Shown here piece by piece: positions 1 through 10,024 of a DNA stretch of 40,206 nt. The position numbers and the translations under genes were made by a program. The DNA is from Roseomonas sp. KE2513. Lineage in GTDB: Bacteria > Pseudomonadota > Alphaproteobacteria > Acetobacterales > Acetobacteraceae. The stretch is from NCBI RefSeq assembly GCF_016107305.1, contig NZ_RCVR01000042.1, forward strand, positions 1-40,206, read 5' to 3'. The notes below the pieces were generated by a model, which was not told where the DNA came from, did no database searches, and saw nothing but the letters and a program-made list of their open reading frames with translations. Numbering within the stretch: the first letter of the stretch is position 1; each line of letters opens with the position of its first letter.

Positions 1-27
1 GAACGAGCTGAGGTCCCGGGCTTCCCC

Positions 28-45
28 GGTTGGGCAAGCCCAACC
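28..45. terminator. Stem-loop near the left edge, possible terminator
   Basis: A perfect inverted repeat (GGTTGGGC, two-base AA centre, GCCCAACC) can form a stem of 7-8 bp. It lies in the 210-base gene-free stretch beyond clpB. No clear T-run follows on either strand, so a terminator role, for clpB or for a gene beyond the left edge, is only a guess. I see no gene in positions 1-210. Confidence 0.3.
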
Positions 46-169
46 CTATCTCGATAACCCCGACTGAAGCGGCGGGGCGGCGGATATAGCGGCCGAAGGC
101 CACTCCGTCAACCCCGCTTTCTTCCCTTTCGGGAGCCTCCAGCGCGCTTCATTCAGCGGCGCCGTCGGT

Positions 170-197
170 GTGGGCGGCTTATATGGGCGCCGCCCAC
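170..197 (-). terminator. Hairpin just downstream of the clpB stop codon
   Basis: GTGGGCGGC and GCCGCCCAC form a perfect 9-bp stem around a 10-base loop, starting 13 bases after the clpB stop on the minus strand. Position and stem strength suit a terminator or a 3'-end stabilising hairpin. There is no T-run after it, so classical intrinsic termination is uncertain. Confidence 0.45.
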
Positions 198-210
198 GCC
201 TGTCAAAGTG

Positions 211-2805
211 TCACGCAACATTTTCCGCCATCGAACTGACAGAGCGTACTTCCAGCCCGTCCGGTCCGACGGTCACCCGCAGGGTCTCCCCGTCGCGAAC
301 GCTGCCCTCAAGCAGCTGCCCAGCAAGACGGTCCTGCAGGTTGCGTTGGATCACGCGCTTCAGCGGCCGCGCACCGTACACGGGGTCGTAACCGGCTTCG
401 GCAAGCCAGTCCCGCGCTTCGTCGTCCAGCTCCAGCGTGATCTTCCGCTCCTCCAACAGCTTGCGCAGGCGGCCGAGCTGGATCTCCACGATGGACCCCA
501 TGTCGCCCCGCGCGAGGCGACGGAAGAGCACGATCTCGTCCAGCCGGTTGAGGAACTCCGGCCGGAAGCGGGTCCGGACGATGTTCATCACCTGGCCGCG
601 GACAAGGTCCACGTCCTCCCCCTCGGGCTGCGCGGCCAGCACCTCGGACCCGAGATTGCTCGTCAGCACGATGAGGGTGTTTCGGAAATCAACCGTCCGC
701 CCCTGCCCGTCCGTCAGCCGTCCGTCGTCGAGCACCTGCAGGAGGATGTTGAACACGTCCTCATGCGCCTTCTCGACCTCGTCGAAGAGGATGACCTGAT
801 AGGGCCGGCGACGCACCGCTTCCGTCAGGGCACCGCCCTCCTCGTAGCCGACATAGCCGGGGGGAGCGCCGACGAGACGAGAGACCGCGTGCTTCTCCAT
901 GTACTCGGACATGTCGATCCGCAGCAGCGCCCGGTCGTCGTCGAAGAGGAAGCTCGCCAGCGCCTTCGTCAGCTCGGTCTTGCCGACACCGGTCGGGCCG
1001 AGGAACAGGAAGCTGCCGATTGGCCGCCCCGGATCCTGCAAGCCCGCCCGCGCCCGCCGCACGGCCTTCGAGACGGCCTCAAGGGCCTCCTCCTGACCGA
1101 CGACGCGCCGGCGCAGCTCGTCCTCCATCCGGAGCAGCTTAGCGCGCTCGCCCTCCAGCATCTTTTCCACGGGCACGCCGGTCCAGCGGGAGACGACGGC
1201 CGCGATGCCCTCCTCAGTCACCGCCTCGTTCACGAGGCGGCCACCGTCGTCGGCACCTTCCGCGATCTTCTTCTCCAACCCGGGAATGACGCCATAGGTC
1301 AGCTCGCCGGCCCGGGCATAGTCGCCCTTGCGCTGCGCCAGCTCGACCTCCGTGCGAGCGCGGTCCAACTCCTCCTTCGCCTTCTGGGCCTCAGAGAGCT
1401 TGTTCTTCTCCGCCTGCCAGCGGGCGGTCAGCGCGGCCGACTGCTCCTCCAAAGAGGCGATCTCGCGCTCAAGCTTCTCGAGCCGGTCGCGGCTGCCCGC
1501 GTCCGTCTCGCGCTTCAGCGCCTCGCGCTCGATGCGGCTGCGCAGCAAATCGCGGTCAATCGCGTCCAGTTCCTCGGGCTTGCTGTCCACGGCCATCCGG
1601 AGACGCGACGCCGCCTCGTCCACGAGGTCGATCGCCTTATCTGGCAGGAAACGGTCCGTGATGTAGCGGTTGGAAAGCGTCGCGGCGGCGACGAGCGCGG
1701 AGTCCGCGATCCGCACGCCATGGTGCAGCTCGTACTTCTCCCGGATGCCGCGCAGGATGGAAACGGTGTCCTCCACGCTCGGCTCACCGACAAAGACGGG
1801 CTGGAAGCGACGGGCCAGAGCCGCGTCCTTCTCCACGTGCTTGCGGTACTCGTCGAGCGTGGTCGCGCCGATGCAGTGCAGCTCGCCCCGGGCCAGCGCC
1901 GGCTTGAGCAGGTTGGAGGCGTCCATCGCACCGTCCGCCTTGCCCGCACCGACGAGGGTGTGCATCTCGTCGATAAAAAGGATCACCTCGCCGGCCGCGT
2001 TCTCGATCTCCGTGAGAACGCCCTTCAGGCGCTCCTCGAACTCGCCGCGGTACTTCGCGCCCGCAACCATCGCGCCGAGGTCGAGCGCGAGCACGCGCTT
2101 GCTCTTCAGCGCCTCCGGCACGTCGCCGTTGACGATGCGGCTCGCCAGGCCCTCGACGATCGCGGTCTTGCCCACGCCGGGCTCGCCGATCAGCACAGGG
2201 TTGTTCTTCGTGCGGCGGGCAAGCACCTGGATCGTGCGACGGATCTCCTCGTCGCGGCCGATTACCGGGTCGAGCTTGCCGTCACGCGCGGCCTCCGTCA
2301 GGTCACGGGCATACTTCTTCAGGGCATCGAACTGCTGCTCCGCATTGGCGCTGTCCACCGTGCGGCCCTTGCGGACCTCGGCGATGGCGGCCTCCAGCTT
2401 CTGCGCCGTCGCGCCGCTCTTCACCAGCACGCGGCCAGCGGGCGTCTCGCTCGCGGCGATCGCCACCAACAGCCGGTCCTGCGCCACGAAGCTGTCGCCG
2501 GCGCGCGTCGCCGTGCGCTCGGCCGCGTCCAGCACGCGCACCAACTCAGGCGTCACCTGAGGCTGGCCAGCGCCACCGCCGGAGACGCGTGGGTTACGCG
2601 ACACCTCGAGGTCGATATCGGCCTTGGCACCCGCAGGATTGCCGCCCGCCGCCCGGATGAGACCGGTGGCTGCGCCCTCCTCGTCGTCGAGGAAGGCCTT
2701 GAGCAGATGCTCGGGCGTCACGCGCTGGTGGTATTCGCGGATTGCGATCGTCTGCGCAGCCTGCAGGAAGCCCCGGGCGCGCTCGGTGAGTTTCTCAATG
2801 TCCAT
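211..2805 (-). CDS. clpB: ATP-dependent disaggregase ClpB
   Basis: ClpB is a hexameric AAA+ disaggregase that works with DnaK/DnaJ/GrpE to rescue aggregated proteins in the cytoplasm. The 864-aa product has the family's full length and domain order. There is an N-terminal Clp repeat domain (about 1-145). AAA1 has Walker A GEPGVGKT at 207-214 and Walker B ending DE at 279-280. A charged middle coiled coil spans about 400-525. AAA2 has Walker A GPTGVGKT at 603-610, pore loop YVGYEEGG at 651-658 and Walker B ending DE at 675-676. The start is the ATG giving MDIEKL, which matches family N-termini and has GGAGGGA about 6 bases upstream. The open frame continues 17 codons further upstream without similarity. 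The gene lies next to a divergent MOSC gene. Heat-shock control is expected for the family, but I see no convincing sigma-32 site. Confidence 0.98.
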   Translation of the reverse strand: MDIEKLTERARGFLQAAQTIAIREYHQRVTPEHLLKAFLDDEEGAATGLIRAAGGNPAGAKADIDLEVSRNPRVSGGGAGQPQVTPELVRVLDAAERTATRAGDSFVAQDRLLVAIAASETPAGRVLVKSGATAQKLEAAIAEVRKGRTVDSANAEQQFDALKKYARDLTEAARDGKLDPVIGRDEEIRRTIQVLARRTKNNPVLIGEPGVGKTAIVEGLASRIVNGDVPEALKSKRVLALDLGAMVAGAKYRGEFEERLKGVLTEIENAAGEVILFIDEMHTLVGAGKADGAMDASNLLKPALARGELHCIGATTLDEYRKHVEKDAALARRFQPVFVGEPSVEDTVSILRGIREKYELHHGVRIADSALVAAATLSNRYITDRFLPDKAIDLVDEAASRLRMAVDSKPEELDAIDRDLLRSRIEREALKRETDAGSRDRLEKLEREIASLEEQSAALTARWQAEKNKLSEAQKAKEELDRARTEVELAQRKGDYARAGELTYGVIPGLEKKIAEGADDGGRLVNEAVTEEGIAAVVSRWTGVPVEKMLEGERAKLLRMEDELRRRVVGQEEALEAVSKAVRRARAGLQDPGRPIGSFLFLGPTGVGKTELTKALASFLFDDDRALLRIDMSEYMEKHAVSRLVGAPPGYVGYEEGGALTEAVRRRPYQVILFDEVEKAHEDVFNILLQVLDDGRLTDGQGRTVDFRNTLIVLTSNLGSEVLAAQPEGEDVDLVRGQVMNIVRTRFRPEFLNRLDEIVLFRRLARGDMGSIVEIQLGRLRKLLEERKITLELDDEARDWLAEAGYDPVYGARPLKRVIQRNLQDRLAGQLLEGSVRDGETLRVTVGPDGLEVRSVSSMAENVA

Positions 2806-2937
2806 GCTATGTCCCTCCGCCGCGGGCGGGCCCGCGGGATCACTGGCGACCGCCATTCCCGCCCCTCAGGAGGCAACGGGTTCGGCGTTGTGGCGAGGAT
2901 GTGGTAACGCCCGCGGCCCGGCTTCAAGAGGCGTCCG

Positions 2938-3717
2938 ATGCGCGTGGAACAACTCTTCCGCTATCCCGTGAAGGGCCTGACGGCCGAGAGTCTGGAGGAG
3001 GTCATCCTCACCCCAGGGGAGACGATCCCGCACGACCGCCGCTTCGCCCTGGCGCAAGGCGACTCCCCCTTCGACGAAGCCGAGCCCCGCTTCCTGCCGA
3101 AGCAGAACTTTGCCTGCATGATGAAGAACGCGCGAGTCGTCCTCGTGCGCGCGGCCTTCGACCCGCACGACGGCACCCTCTCCCTCGCGGCCGAGGGTCT
3201 CCCTCCCCTCTCCGCGCCCACCAACACCGCCCAGGGAAAGGCCGCCCTCGGCGACTGGCTCATCCGCTTCCTCGGGGAGGAAGCGCGCAACGGAACGGCA
3301 CCCGATGGAACCGCGCGTGCACCCCGCTTCACGGAGGCGCCGGGCCACGCCTTCACCGACCAGGCGCGAAAGGGCGTCTCGCTGATCAACCTCGCAAGCC
3401 TGCACGCCCTGGAAGCGGCGCTCGGCCGGCGGCTGCACCCGCTTCGCTTCCGCGCCAACATCTATTTCACCGGCCTGCCCGCCTGGGCCGAGTTCGACTG
3501 GGTGGGCCGGGAGGTGCTGCTGGGCGGCGCGCGGCTCTCGGTCTTCAAGCGCACCGTCCGCTGCCCCGCCACGCAGGTGGACCTCGCGACCGGCGAGCGC
3601 GACCTCGACATTCCGAAGCTGCTTCGGGAGCATTTCGGCCATGCCGACCTTGGCGTCCACGCCACGGTGCTGGAGGGTGGGCGCGTCGCGGTGGGCGATG
3701 CGCTTGAGGAGGCTTAG
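2938..3717 (+). CDS. MOSC domain-containing protein (YcbX-like)
   Basis: A 259-aa protein with an N-terminal MOSC beta-barrel segment (it begins MRVEQLFRYPVKG, typical of MOSC_N) followed by a C-terminal MOSC domain. The conserved cysteine lies in the segment VRCPATQVD, matching the RC...T.VD motif of MOSC proteins that bind sulfurated molybdenum cofactor. Relatives such as E. coli YcbX help reduce N-hydroxylated compounds, so a role as a molybdoenzyme is inferred and the substrate is unknown. AAGAGG lies about 6 bases before the ATG. It is divergent from clpB and followed 131 bases later by the glucosidase gene on the same strand. No molybdopterin synthesis gene is nearby. Confidence 0.88.
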   Translation: MRVEQLFRYPVKGLTAESLEEVILTPGETIPHDRRFALAQGDSPFDEAEPRFLPKQNFACMMKNARVVLVRAAFDPHDGTLSLAAEGLPPLSAPTNTAQGKAALGDWLIRFLGEEARNGTAPDGTARAPRFTEAPGHAFTDQARKGVSLINLASLHALEAALGRRLHPLRFRANIYFTGLPAWAEFDWVGREVLLGGARLSVFKRTVRCPATQVDLATGERDLDIPKLLREHFGHADLGVHATVLEGGRVAVGDALEEA

Positions 3718-3848
3718 CAACAACCACCGGTAGAGTGCGCTGAACATCTTGCCCGCCCGCTGGCCCGACCGCATCCTGCCCGCGCCTCCCCGGCCCCCGC
3801 CCTCTGCAAGCCGGGGCCAAGGGCCAGGCCGGGGCAGGGAGTGACAAG

Positions 3849-6053
3849 ATGGACCACGAGCCAACCGGCCTGCCGCGGCCGGAGGACGAGAATGCCTGGA
3901 GCGTCGCCTCCACCGCCGCTACGGCCCTCGCGCTCTATCGCCCGCGAACGCTGAAGAACGGCTCCTCCTTCCTCGTCCTCGACCATTTCGGCGATGCCCA
4001 GGCGGTTGGCTCCACCGCCGAAGGGCTGTTCCACGACGACACGCGCTTCCTCTCCCGCGTGTCGCTCCGCCTCGCCGGGCTCCGGCCGCTACTGCTCTCC
4101 TCGGCCGTCAGCGCGGACAACACCGTGCTCACGGTGAACATGACCAACCCTGACATCCCCGTGGCGCCCGACCGGCGCCTGACTCGGAACTCGATGCATG
4201 TCGAGCGCCAGATCGTGCTCGGCAACGGCCTCGTGCGGGAGCGGATCACGCTCCGGAACTTCTCCGGGGCTCATCTGGCCTCCGAGCTGCTCCTCACTTT
4301 CGCGGCCGACTTCGCCGACATCTTCGAGGTGCGCGGGCACCGGCGCGCCGGCAGAGGCGAGCGGCGCCAGCCGGAGGGACGCGAGGGCGGCGGCCTCGTC
4401 TTCTCCTATCTTGGGCTGGACGGGGCGGAGCGGCGCACCCGCCTCTCCTTCGACCCGCCGCCGGATGGGCCGCCCGGGCGCGACAACCGCTGGGCGCTGG
4501 ACCTTCCCCCCGGCGGCGCGCGGGTGATCGAGATAGCGATTGCCTGCGAATCCGGCCCTGAGCAGGCGCCGGCGCCTTCTCCAGGCTTCGACGGCCTCCT
4601 CGCGGGCATCCGGGAATGGAGCGGCGCGCGCGGTGCCGAGGGGGCGCGGGTGCTCTCCTCCAACAAGGTCTTCGACGACTGGTTCGCGCGCGCCGCTGCG
4701 GACCTGACGATGCTGACCACCCACACCCCTTCAGGCCCGGTGCCCTATACCGGCATCCCCTGGTTCTCCTCGCCCTTCGGCCGACACTCCCTTCTGACAG
4801 CCATGCAGTGCCTCTGGGCGGACCCGGCGCTGGCGCGCGGGGTGCTGCGCTTCCACGCCCGCCACCAAGCGACCGAGTTGGATCCCGCGCGCGACGCGGA
4901 GCCCGGCAAGATCCTGCACGAGCTCCGCAGCGGCGAGATGGCCGCGCTCCGCGAGGTGCCCTTCGGCCGCTACTACGGCTCGGCCGATTCCACTCCCCTC
5001 TACGTCATGCTCGCCAGCCAGTATGCGGAACGAACGGGGGACTGGGCTCTGATCCGGGAGATCTGGCCGAACATCGTCGCCGCGCTCCGCTGGATCGAGC
5101 GGCACGGGGACCTCGATGGCGACCTGCTCCTCGAATACGAGCGCCAGTCCCAGGACGGCCTGCTGAACCAGGGCTGGCGAGACAGTTGGGACAGCGTCTT
5201 CCACGAGGACGGGCAGCTGGCGGAGGGACCGATCGCCCTCATCGAAGTCCAGGCCTATGCCGAGGCCGCCTGGCGCGGCGCCGGCCGCATGGCCCTCGCC
5301 CTCGGCCAGGAGAACGAGGCCGAGGTCTGGCATAGCAATGCCGATGCCCTCCGCGCCCGGGTGGAGGAGGCCTTCTGGTGCGAGGACCTCTCGACCTATG
5401 CCATGGCGCTGGACGCGGCCAAGCGTCCCTGCCGGGTGCGCTCCTCCAGCGCCGGCCACGCGCTGCTCACCGGCCTTGCGCCGCCGGAGCGCGCGCATCG
5501 GCTCGCCCAGACACTCATGACGCCGGAATCCTTCGGAGGCTGGGGCATCCGCACGATCGCGGAGGGGGAGAGCCGTTACAACCCCATGTCCTACCACAAC
5601 GGCTCAGTCTGGCCGCACGACAACGCCCTGATCGCCTTGGGCATGAAGCGCTACGGGCTGAACGGCCCGCTGGAGCGGCTGCTGACGGGGATCTACGACG
5701 CCGCCCAGGCCGGCGACCTGCGCCGCCTGCCTGAACTGTTCTGCGGCTTCCCGCGGCGGGAGGGGGGGAGCCCCACCGCCTATCCCGTGGCCTGTCTGCC
5801 CCATTCCTCCGCCACGGCAGCGGCCTATGCGGCGCTCGGCGCCATGCTCGGCCTCTCCTTCCGCCCTGAGGAGCGGACGGTGCGCTTCCACCGCCCCATT
5901 CTGCCGCCCTGGCTGGAGGAGCTGCGGATCGAGAACCTGCGGCTGGGCGAGGCGTCGGTGGACGTGCGCCTGCGCCGGCACAAAGCCGATGGAGGCGTCT
6001 CGCTCAATGTTCTGCGCCGGCAGGGCCAGTTGGAGGTGGCGGTCATCACCTGA
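3849..6053 (+). CDS. Amylo-alpha-1,6-glucosidase / glycogen-debranching-type glycoside hydrolase
   Basis: The 734-aa product matches bacterial amylo-alpha-1,6-glucosidases. The N-terminal half (about 30-250) is a beta-sandwich debranching-enzyme domain, with features such as LKNGSSFLVLD and GLFHDDTRFLS. The C-terminal half is an (alpha/alpha)6 barrel with NQGWRDSWDS near residue 440 and YHNGSVWPHDN near 582, which are typical conserved patches. Such enzymes act on alpha-1,6 branch points or related gluco-oligosaccharides. The real substrate here is not determined. The start ATG has GGGAG about 8 bases upstream. There is no signal peptide, so it is probably cytoplasmic. No glgA/B/C/P or trehalose genes are within the window, so its pathway partners lie elsewhere. 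It converges on the DUF4167 gene with a 22-base gap. Confidence 0.9.
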   Translation: MDHEPTGLPRPEDENAWSVASTAATALALYRPRTLKNGSSFLVLDHFGDAQAVGSTAEGLFHDDTRFLSRVSLRLAGLRPLLLSSAVSADNTVLTVNMTNPDIPVAPDRRLTRNSMHVERQIVLGNGLVRERITLRNFSGAHLASELLLTFAADFADIFEVRGHRRAGRGERRQPEGREGGGLVFSYLGLDGAERRTRLSFDPPPDGPPGRDNRWALDLPPGGARVIEIAIACESGPEQAPAPSPGFDGLLAGIREWSGARGAEGARVLSSNKVFDDWFARAAADLTMLTTHTPSGPVPYTGIPWFSSPFGRHSLLTAMQCLWADPALARGVLRFHARHQATELDPARDAEPGKILHELRSGEMAALREVPFGRYYGSADSTPLYVMLASQYAERTGDWALIREIWPNIVAALRWIERHGDLDGDLLLEYERQSQDGLLNQGWRDSWDSVFHEDGQLAEGPIALIEVQAYAEAAWRGAGRMALALGQENEAEVWHSNADALRARVEEAFWCEDLSTYAMALDAAKRPCRVRSSSAGHALLTGLAPPERAHRLAQTLMTPESFGGWGIRTIAEGESRYNPMSYHNGSVWPHDNALIALGMKRYGLNGPLERLLTGIYDAAQAGDLRRLPELFCGFPRREGGSPTAYPVACLPHSSATAAAYAALGAMLGLSFRPEERTVRFHRPILPPWLEELRIENLRLGEASVDVRLRRHKADGGVSLNVLRRQGQLEVAVIT

Positions 6054-6075
6054 CCGCCGCGGCGGCGGACCCAGC

Positions 6076-6543
6076 CTACTGAATGGTCTCGCGGGTCTCG
6101 CCGTCCATCGGCTGGCCATCGTAGCCATTGACGCCGCCTTCGGCCTCGCTTTCGGCATAGGCGTCCTGCTGCGCATCGCCGCCCTGATAGCGGCGGTTCT
6201 GGCCACCCTGCTGGTTGCCCTGATGCCCGCCCTGCTGCTGCTGGGCCTGGTTCATGGCGTTCAGAATGCGGAAATAGTGCTCCGCGTGCTGGAAGTAGCC
6301 CTCGGCCATGACGCGGTCGCCCGAGCCGGTCGCGTCGCGGCCGAGCTGGAGGTACTTCTCGAAAAGCTGCTGGGCCGTGCCGCGCATCCGCATGTCCGGT
6401 CCGATGGAATCGAACACGTGATTGCGGTTCATTGGCTGGTTGCCGCCGCCCTGGGGACGGGGTCCCCCGCCGCCCCCGCCATGGCCGCCGCCATGCCCTC
6501 CCTGACGGAAGTTCCCACGGCCGCGCATACGCTTCATGTTCAT
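6076..6543 (-). CDS. DUF4167 domain-containing protein, Gly/Arg/Gln-rich
   Basis: A 155-aa protein with the alphaproteobacterial DUF4167 core (about residues 30-95), including the segments NHVFDSIGPD, RGTAQQLFEKYLQLGRDA and GYFQHAEHYFRI. The core is flanked by low-complexity sequence: an Arg/Gly-rich N-terminus (MRGRGNFRQGG, then poly-Gly) and a Gln/Gly-rich C-terminus. RGG-like tails suggest nucleic-acid binding and disorder, but this is inference because the domain has no established function. The start chosen is the first ATG of MNMKRMRGRG, which matches the usual MRGRG N-terminus. The frame is open 57 codons upstream, but that stretch is unlike the family. It lies downstream of prmC/prfA, the conserved neighbourhood in this group, after a 283-base gap. 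Confidence 0.88.
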   Translation of the reverse strand: MNMKRMRGRGNFRQGGHGGGHGGGGGGPRPQGGGNQPMNRNHVFDSIGPDMRMRGTAQQLFEKYLQLGRDATGSGDRVMAEGYFQHAEHYFRILNAMNQAQQQQGGHQGNQQGGQNRRYQGGDAQQDAYAESEAEGGVNGYDGQPMDGETRETIQ

Positions 6544-6826
6544 CTGGGTCTGGTTCGCACTTCCATGCTCGCGCCGCCGCCCCGCAATTGGTCCTGGCTC
6601 GGGATCCTGGGTTGCGGCCCTTGGTTCCGTCCCCTGGTCCGCTGGGAGGCTCCGGCTGGCGAGATGATGATCGTTGTGCCGAGCGGCTTGCCGGTGGCAT
6701 GGCCTGCCCCGCATGGGCGAAGGGGACCGGGGCTCCGACGGACCCAGCGCGCTGCATGCGCGATAGGCGCCACGGGGTCAAGGTAGTGATCCACCCCGAT
6801 TCCGCCAAATCATTTTTTCGGAACCC
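6544..6826 (-). promoter_or_regulatory. Long gene-free leader between prmC and the DUF4167 gene
   Basis: This is the longest gap in the window. On the minus strand it holds a weak -35-like TTGACC (6781 to 6776) with no good -10 at the right spacing. It also has a small GC-rich hairpin (CGCGC, ATGCA loop, GCGCG near 6750-6765). I see no tRNA, no recognisable riboswitch and no supported ORF. A separate promoter and a long 5' leader for the DUF4167 gene is inferred from the spacing alone. Confidence 0.25.
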
Positions 6827-7690
6827 CTACCGGGCCACCACCAACGCCCGCGGGACGCCGCCAAGATCGGTCCGGCAGCCGAGGGGCCGCAGCCCCGCCC
6901 GACGCATGAGCGCCTCAACGGCCTCCCGCTGCCCCTGGCCGAGTTCCAGCACCGCCCTGCCACCGTCGGTCAGCACCCCCGGCAGGAGTGCGGCGAGGGC
7001 GCGATAGGCATCCAGCCCGTCCGCCCCGCCGTCCAGTGCCAGGGCCGGCTCATGCAGTGCCACCTCCGGCATAAGCCCCGGGATGGCCGCGGACTCAATA
7101 TAGGGCGGATTGGAGAGAACGAGATCGAATCGCCCCGCCAGCGCCGCCCCCCAGTCCCCGGCCAGGAAAGCCGCGCGGGACGAAAACCCGTTGCGCGCGG
7201 CGTTCGCACGGGCCAGCGACGCCGCTTCCGGGCTCCGGTCCACCCCGACCCCGAAGGCGCCGGGGAACTCGGAAAGTGCAGCCAACAACAGCGCCCCCGT
7301 GCCGGTGCCGAGGTCCAGAACTCGCCGGACCGCCTCCCGCGCCGGAAAGGCCTCCAGCGCGGCCTCGACCAGCGCCTCGGTGTCGGCGCGCGGAATCAGG
7401 GTTACCGGGGTGCTCAGCAGGTCGAGCGTCCAGAACCCGGTATGGCCGAGAAGATAGGCTAAGGGCGCACGCCGGGCGCGGGCCGCGAGTAGCTGGCGAA
7501 AGCGTCCCTCGGCCTCGGGCGGCACCGGGGCGCGGGGGGCGCGTAGCAGGTCCTCCTGACGGCATCCCATGGCGTGGGCGAGCAGCAGCCGCGCCTCCTG
7601 CCGGGGCGCCTCGACTGCCGCGGCCCGCAGCACCTGCCCCGCTTGGCAGAGAAAGGCGCCAACGGAGCCGCCCGGCTCGCAACCGCTCAC
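6827..7690 (-). CDS. prmC: Peptide chain release factor N(5)-glutamine methyltransferase PrmC
   Basis: PrmC (HemK) methylates the glutamine of the GGQ motif in release factors, using S-adenosylmethionine. The 287-aa product has the N-terminal helical domain, then the PRADTE segment at 100-105, the SAM-binding motif DLGTGTG at 126-132 and the catalytic NPPY at 194-197. The start is a GTG whose first bases overlap the prfA stop (GTGA), so translation is coupled to its own substrate's gene, the usual arrangement. The GxGxG motif, NPPY and family length are all intact. Confidence 0.97.
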   Translation of the reverse strand: MSGCEPGGSVGAFLCQAGQVLRAAAVEAPRQEARLLLAHAMGCRQEDLLRAPRAPVPPEAEGRFRQLLAARARRAPLAYLLGHTGFWTLDLLSTPVTLIPRADTEALVEAALEAFPAREAVRRVLDLGTGTGALLLAALSEFPGAFGVGVDRSPEAASLARANAARNGFSSRAAFLAGDWGAALAGRFDLVLSNPPYIESAAIPGLMPEVALHEPALALDGGADGLDAYRALAALLPGVLTDGGRAVLELGQGQREAVEALMRRAGLRPLGCRTDLGGVPRALVVAR

Positions 7691-8742
7691 CCCTCCTCGG
7701 CCGCCAGCCGCGCCGCTTGGTCCTCAGCCATGAGGGCGGAGATGATCTCGTCCAATTCGCCCATCATCACCCGCTCCACCTTGTGGAGCGTGAGGCCAAT
7801 GCGGTGGTCGGTCACGCGGCCCTGGGGGAAGTTGTAGGTGCGGATGCGCTCGCTGCGGTCGCCCGTGCCCACCTGGCCCTTGCGGTCCGCCGCGCGGGCG
7901 CCGGCGGCGGCCTGCCGCTGGGCCTCGTAGATCCGGGCACGCAGCACCGTCATCGCCTTAGCGCGGTTCTTGTGCTGGGACCGCTCCTCCTGCATCGCGA
8001 CCACGGTGCCGGTTGGAATGTGGGTGATGCGGACGGCGCTATCCGTCTTGTTCACGTGCTGCCCGCCGGCGCCGGAGGCGCGGTAGGTGTCGATGCGGAG
8101 GTCGCTCTCGTTGATCTGCACGTCCACCTCCTCCGCCTCCGCCAGCACGGCGACTGTCACGGTGGAGGTGTGGATGCGGCCCTGTGTCTCGGTCGCCGGC
8201 ACGCGCTGCACTCGATGCACGCCGCTTTCGTACTTCAGCCGCGCGAAGACGCCGCGGCCAGCGATGCTGGCGCTGGCGCCCTTGATGCCGCCCGCGTCGC
8301 TCTCGTCCCACTCCAGCACCTCGAAGCGCCAGCCCTGGCTCTCGGCGTAGCGCTGGTAGGCGCGGAACAGCTCCGCGGCAAAGAGCCCGGCCTCGTCGCC
8401 GCCCGCCGCCGGGCGGATCTCCAGGATGGCGGAGCGCTCGTCCGCCGCGTCCCGGGGCAGGAGCATGATGCGGATCTCGTGCTCCAGCGCGGGCACGCGG
8501 TCGCGCATCTCGAAATACTCGGCCTCGGCCAGCTCCCGCATCTCGGGGTCGGCCATCATCGCCTCGGCGTCGTCGCGGGCGCGCTCGGCGGCGCGCAACT
8601 CGCCCATCTTCTCCACCACCGGCTCCAGCTCGGCCAGTTCTTTCGACAGCGTGCCGAAACGGCTGCCATCGGCGGTGCCGAGCTCGTGGCGCAGCTCCTC
8701 GGCGCGGGAGAGGAGGCGGTCCAGCTTTGCGGGAAGCGCCAT
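7687..8742 (-). CDS. prfA: Peptide chain release factor 1
   Basis: RF1 reads UAA and UAG stop codons on the ribosome and triggers hydrolysis of peptidyl-tRNA. The 351-aa protein has the PCRF domain, the codon-reading PAT tripeptide at 182-184 (RF1 type, not the SPF of RF2) and the catalytic GGQ at 226-228 within [16 protein letters not shown]. The ATG overlaps the hisS stop by one base (TGATG) and the stop overlaps the prmC GTG, so hisS-prfA-prmC is a translationally coupled set. No in-frame programmed frameshift site is needed, as expected for RF1. Confidence 0.98.
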   Translation of the reverse strand: MALPAKLDRLLSRAEELRHELGTADGSRFGTLSKELAELEPVVEKMGELRAAERARDDAEAMMADPEMRELAEAEYFEMRDRVPALEHEIRIMLLPRDAADERSAILEIRPAAGGDEAGLFAAELFRAYQRYAESQGWRFEVLEWDESDAGGIKGASASIAGRGVFARLKYESGVHRVQRVPATETQGRIHTSTVTVAVLAEAEEVDVQINESDLRIDTYRASGAGGQHVNKTDSAVRITHIPTGTVVAMQEERSQHKNRAKAMTVLRARIYEAQRQAAAGARAADRKGQVGTGDRSERIRTYNFPQGRVTDHRIGLTLHKVERVMMGELDEIISALMAEDQAARLAAEEG

Positions 8743-9986
8743 CAGCCGAGCCGCGCCGCCAGCTCGGCCAGCGGGACGCGCTCCTGCGTGCCGGCATCAA
8801 GGTCGCGGAGCTGGGCCACGCCGCCGGCCAGTTCCTCCTCCCCGATGATGATGGCAGCGCGCGCGCCAAGGCGGTTTGCACGCTCCATCCGGCGCTTGAG
8901 GTTGCCCTTGTAGGCGATCTCCGCCACCACTCCTGCCCGGCGCAGCGCCTGGACAGCGTCGAGCGCCGCGCCCTCCGCCGCCTCGCCCACCGCGATCACC
9001 GCCACCGGACGTGGGGCGGCCGGCCCCGTCTCCAGCAGCATCGACAGCCGCTCGATCCCCGCCGCCCAGCCGACAGAGGGCGTTGGCGGGCCGCCCATCT
9101 CCTCCACCAGCCCGTCATAGCGGCCGCCCGCCATGACGGTGCCCTGGGCGCCCAAGCGCTCGGTGACGAACTCGAAGGCGGTGTGGCTGTAGTAATCGAG
9201 GCCGCGCACGATCCGCGGATTTTCCCTGAACGGAACGCCGAAGCGCTCAAGCGCCCGCTTCACCCCCGCATAGAAGGTGGCGGCGGCCTCGGTCAGATGG
9301 GGCTCGATCGTCGGCGCCTCCGCGACGAGGGCGCGGTCGCCGGGATTCTTGCTGTCGAGGATCCGCATCGGGTTCTTCTCCAGCCGCGCGCGGCTGTCCT
9401 CCGAGAGCTTATCCGCCGAGGCCCGGAAATAGGCCACAAGCGCTGCGCGATAGGCATCCCGGCTCGGGGCGTCGCCGAGGGTGTTGATCTCCAGCACCGT
9501 CCCCTCGCCGATGCCGAGCTCCTGCTGGATGTGCCAGCCGCAGGCGATCACTTCGGCATCGGCCAGCGGCTCGGCCGCGCCCATGACCTCGCAGCCGATC
9601 TGGTGAAACTGGCGGTACCGGCCCTTCTGCGGCCGCTCGTAGCGGAACATCGGTCCCGCGTAGAAAACCTTGCGCGGCAGGTTGGACTGGGTGAGCCCGT
9701 TGGTGACGAGGGCCCGGCAGGCGCCGGCCGTCCCCTCCGGCCGTAGCGTGATGCTCTCCCCCCCGCGGTCCTCGAAGCTGTACATCTCCTTCGAGACGAC
9801 GTCCGAGGTCTCGCCGAGGGTGCGCGCGAAAACGCGGGTGTCCTCGAAGATCGGCGTCGCCCATTCCTCGAAGCCGTAGAGGGCCGCGATGCGCCGGGCC
9901 GTCTCCGTGACATGACGGTGGCGGCGGAACTCCTCCCCGATCAGGTCATGCGTGCCGCGGGCGGGCTGGAGATCTGGTTTCGCCAT
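8742..9986 (-). CDS. hisS: Histidine--tRNA ligase
   Basis: A class II aminoacyl-tRNA synthetase that charges tRNA-His with histidine. The 414-aa product begins with the family N-terminus ([14 protein letters not shown]) and has motif 2 ([12 protein letters not shown], about 81-92). The histidine-specific signature follows as [12 protein letters not shown], then GGRYDGL. Motif 3 is GWAAGIERL and a C-terminal anticodon-binding domain ends the protein. ATG start. The stop overlaps the prfA start (TGATG). A 58-aa small gene and ispG precede it in the same transcription direction. Confidence 0.98.
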   Translation of the reverse strand: MAKPDLQPARGTHDLIGEEFRRHRHVTETARRIAALYGFEEWATPIFEDTRVFARTLGETSDVVSKEMYSFEDRGGESITLRPEGTAGACRALVTNGLTQSNLPRKVFYAGPMFRYERPQKGRYRQFHQIGCEVMGAAEPLADAEVIACGWHIQQELGIGEGTVLEINTLGDAPSRDAYRAALVAYFRASADKLSEDSRARLEKNPMRILDSKNPGDRALVAEAPTIEPHLTEAAATFYAGVKRALERFGVPFRENPRIVRGLDYYSHTAFEFVTERLGAQGTVMAGGRYDGLVEEMGGPPTPSVGWAAGIERLSMLLETGPAAPRPVAVIAVGEAAEGAALDAVQALRRAGVVAEIAYKGNLKRRMERANRLGARAAIIIGEEELAGGVAQLRDLDAGTQERVPLAELAARLG

Positions 9987-10024
9987 GGTGGGCGGCGGAT
10001 TAGCACCGCCCGCCCCGGATGTCC

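Noticed and set aside
208-2907. Plus-strand 899-aa open frame opposite clpB
   Set aside because: It mirrors ClpB codons on the antisense strand, a usual effect of very high GC. Its composition (Arg, His, Leu, Gln-rich) has no family features, and ClpB is certain.
2895-2937. Heat-shock (sigma-32) promoter for clpB with CTTG at 2928 to 2925 on the minus strand
   Set aside because: The only CCACAT-like -10 lies 20 bases further, outside the usual spacing, and matches poorly.
6544-6714. 57-residue N-terminal extension of the DUF4167 protein
   Set aside because: The extension is unlike the family, which starts with an MRGRG-type sequence. The open frame is expected from GC content.
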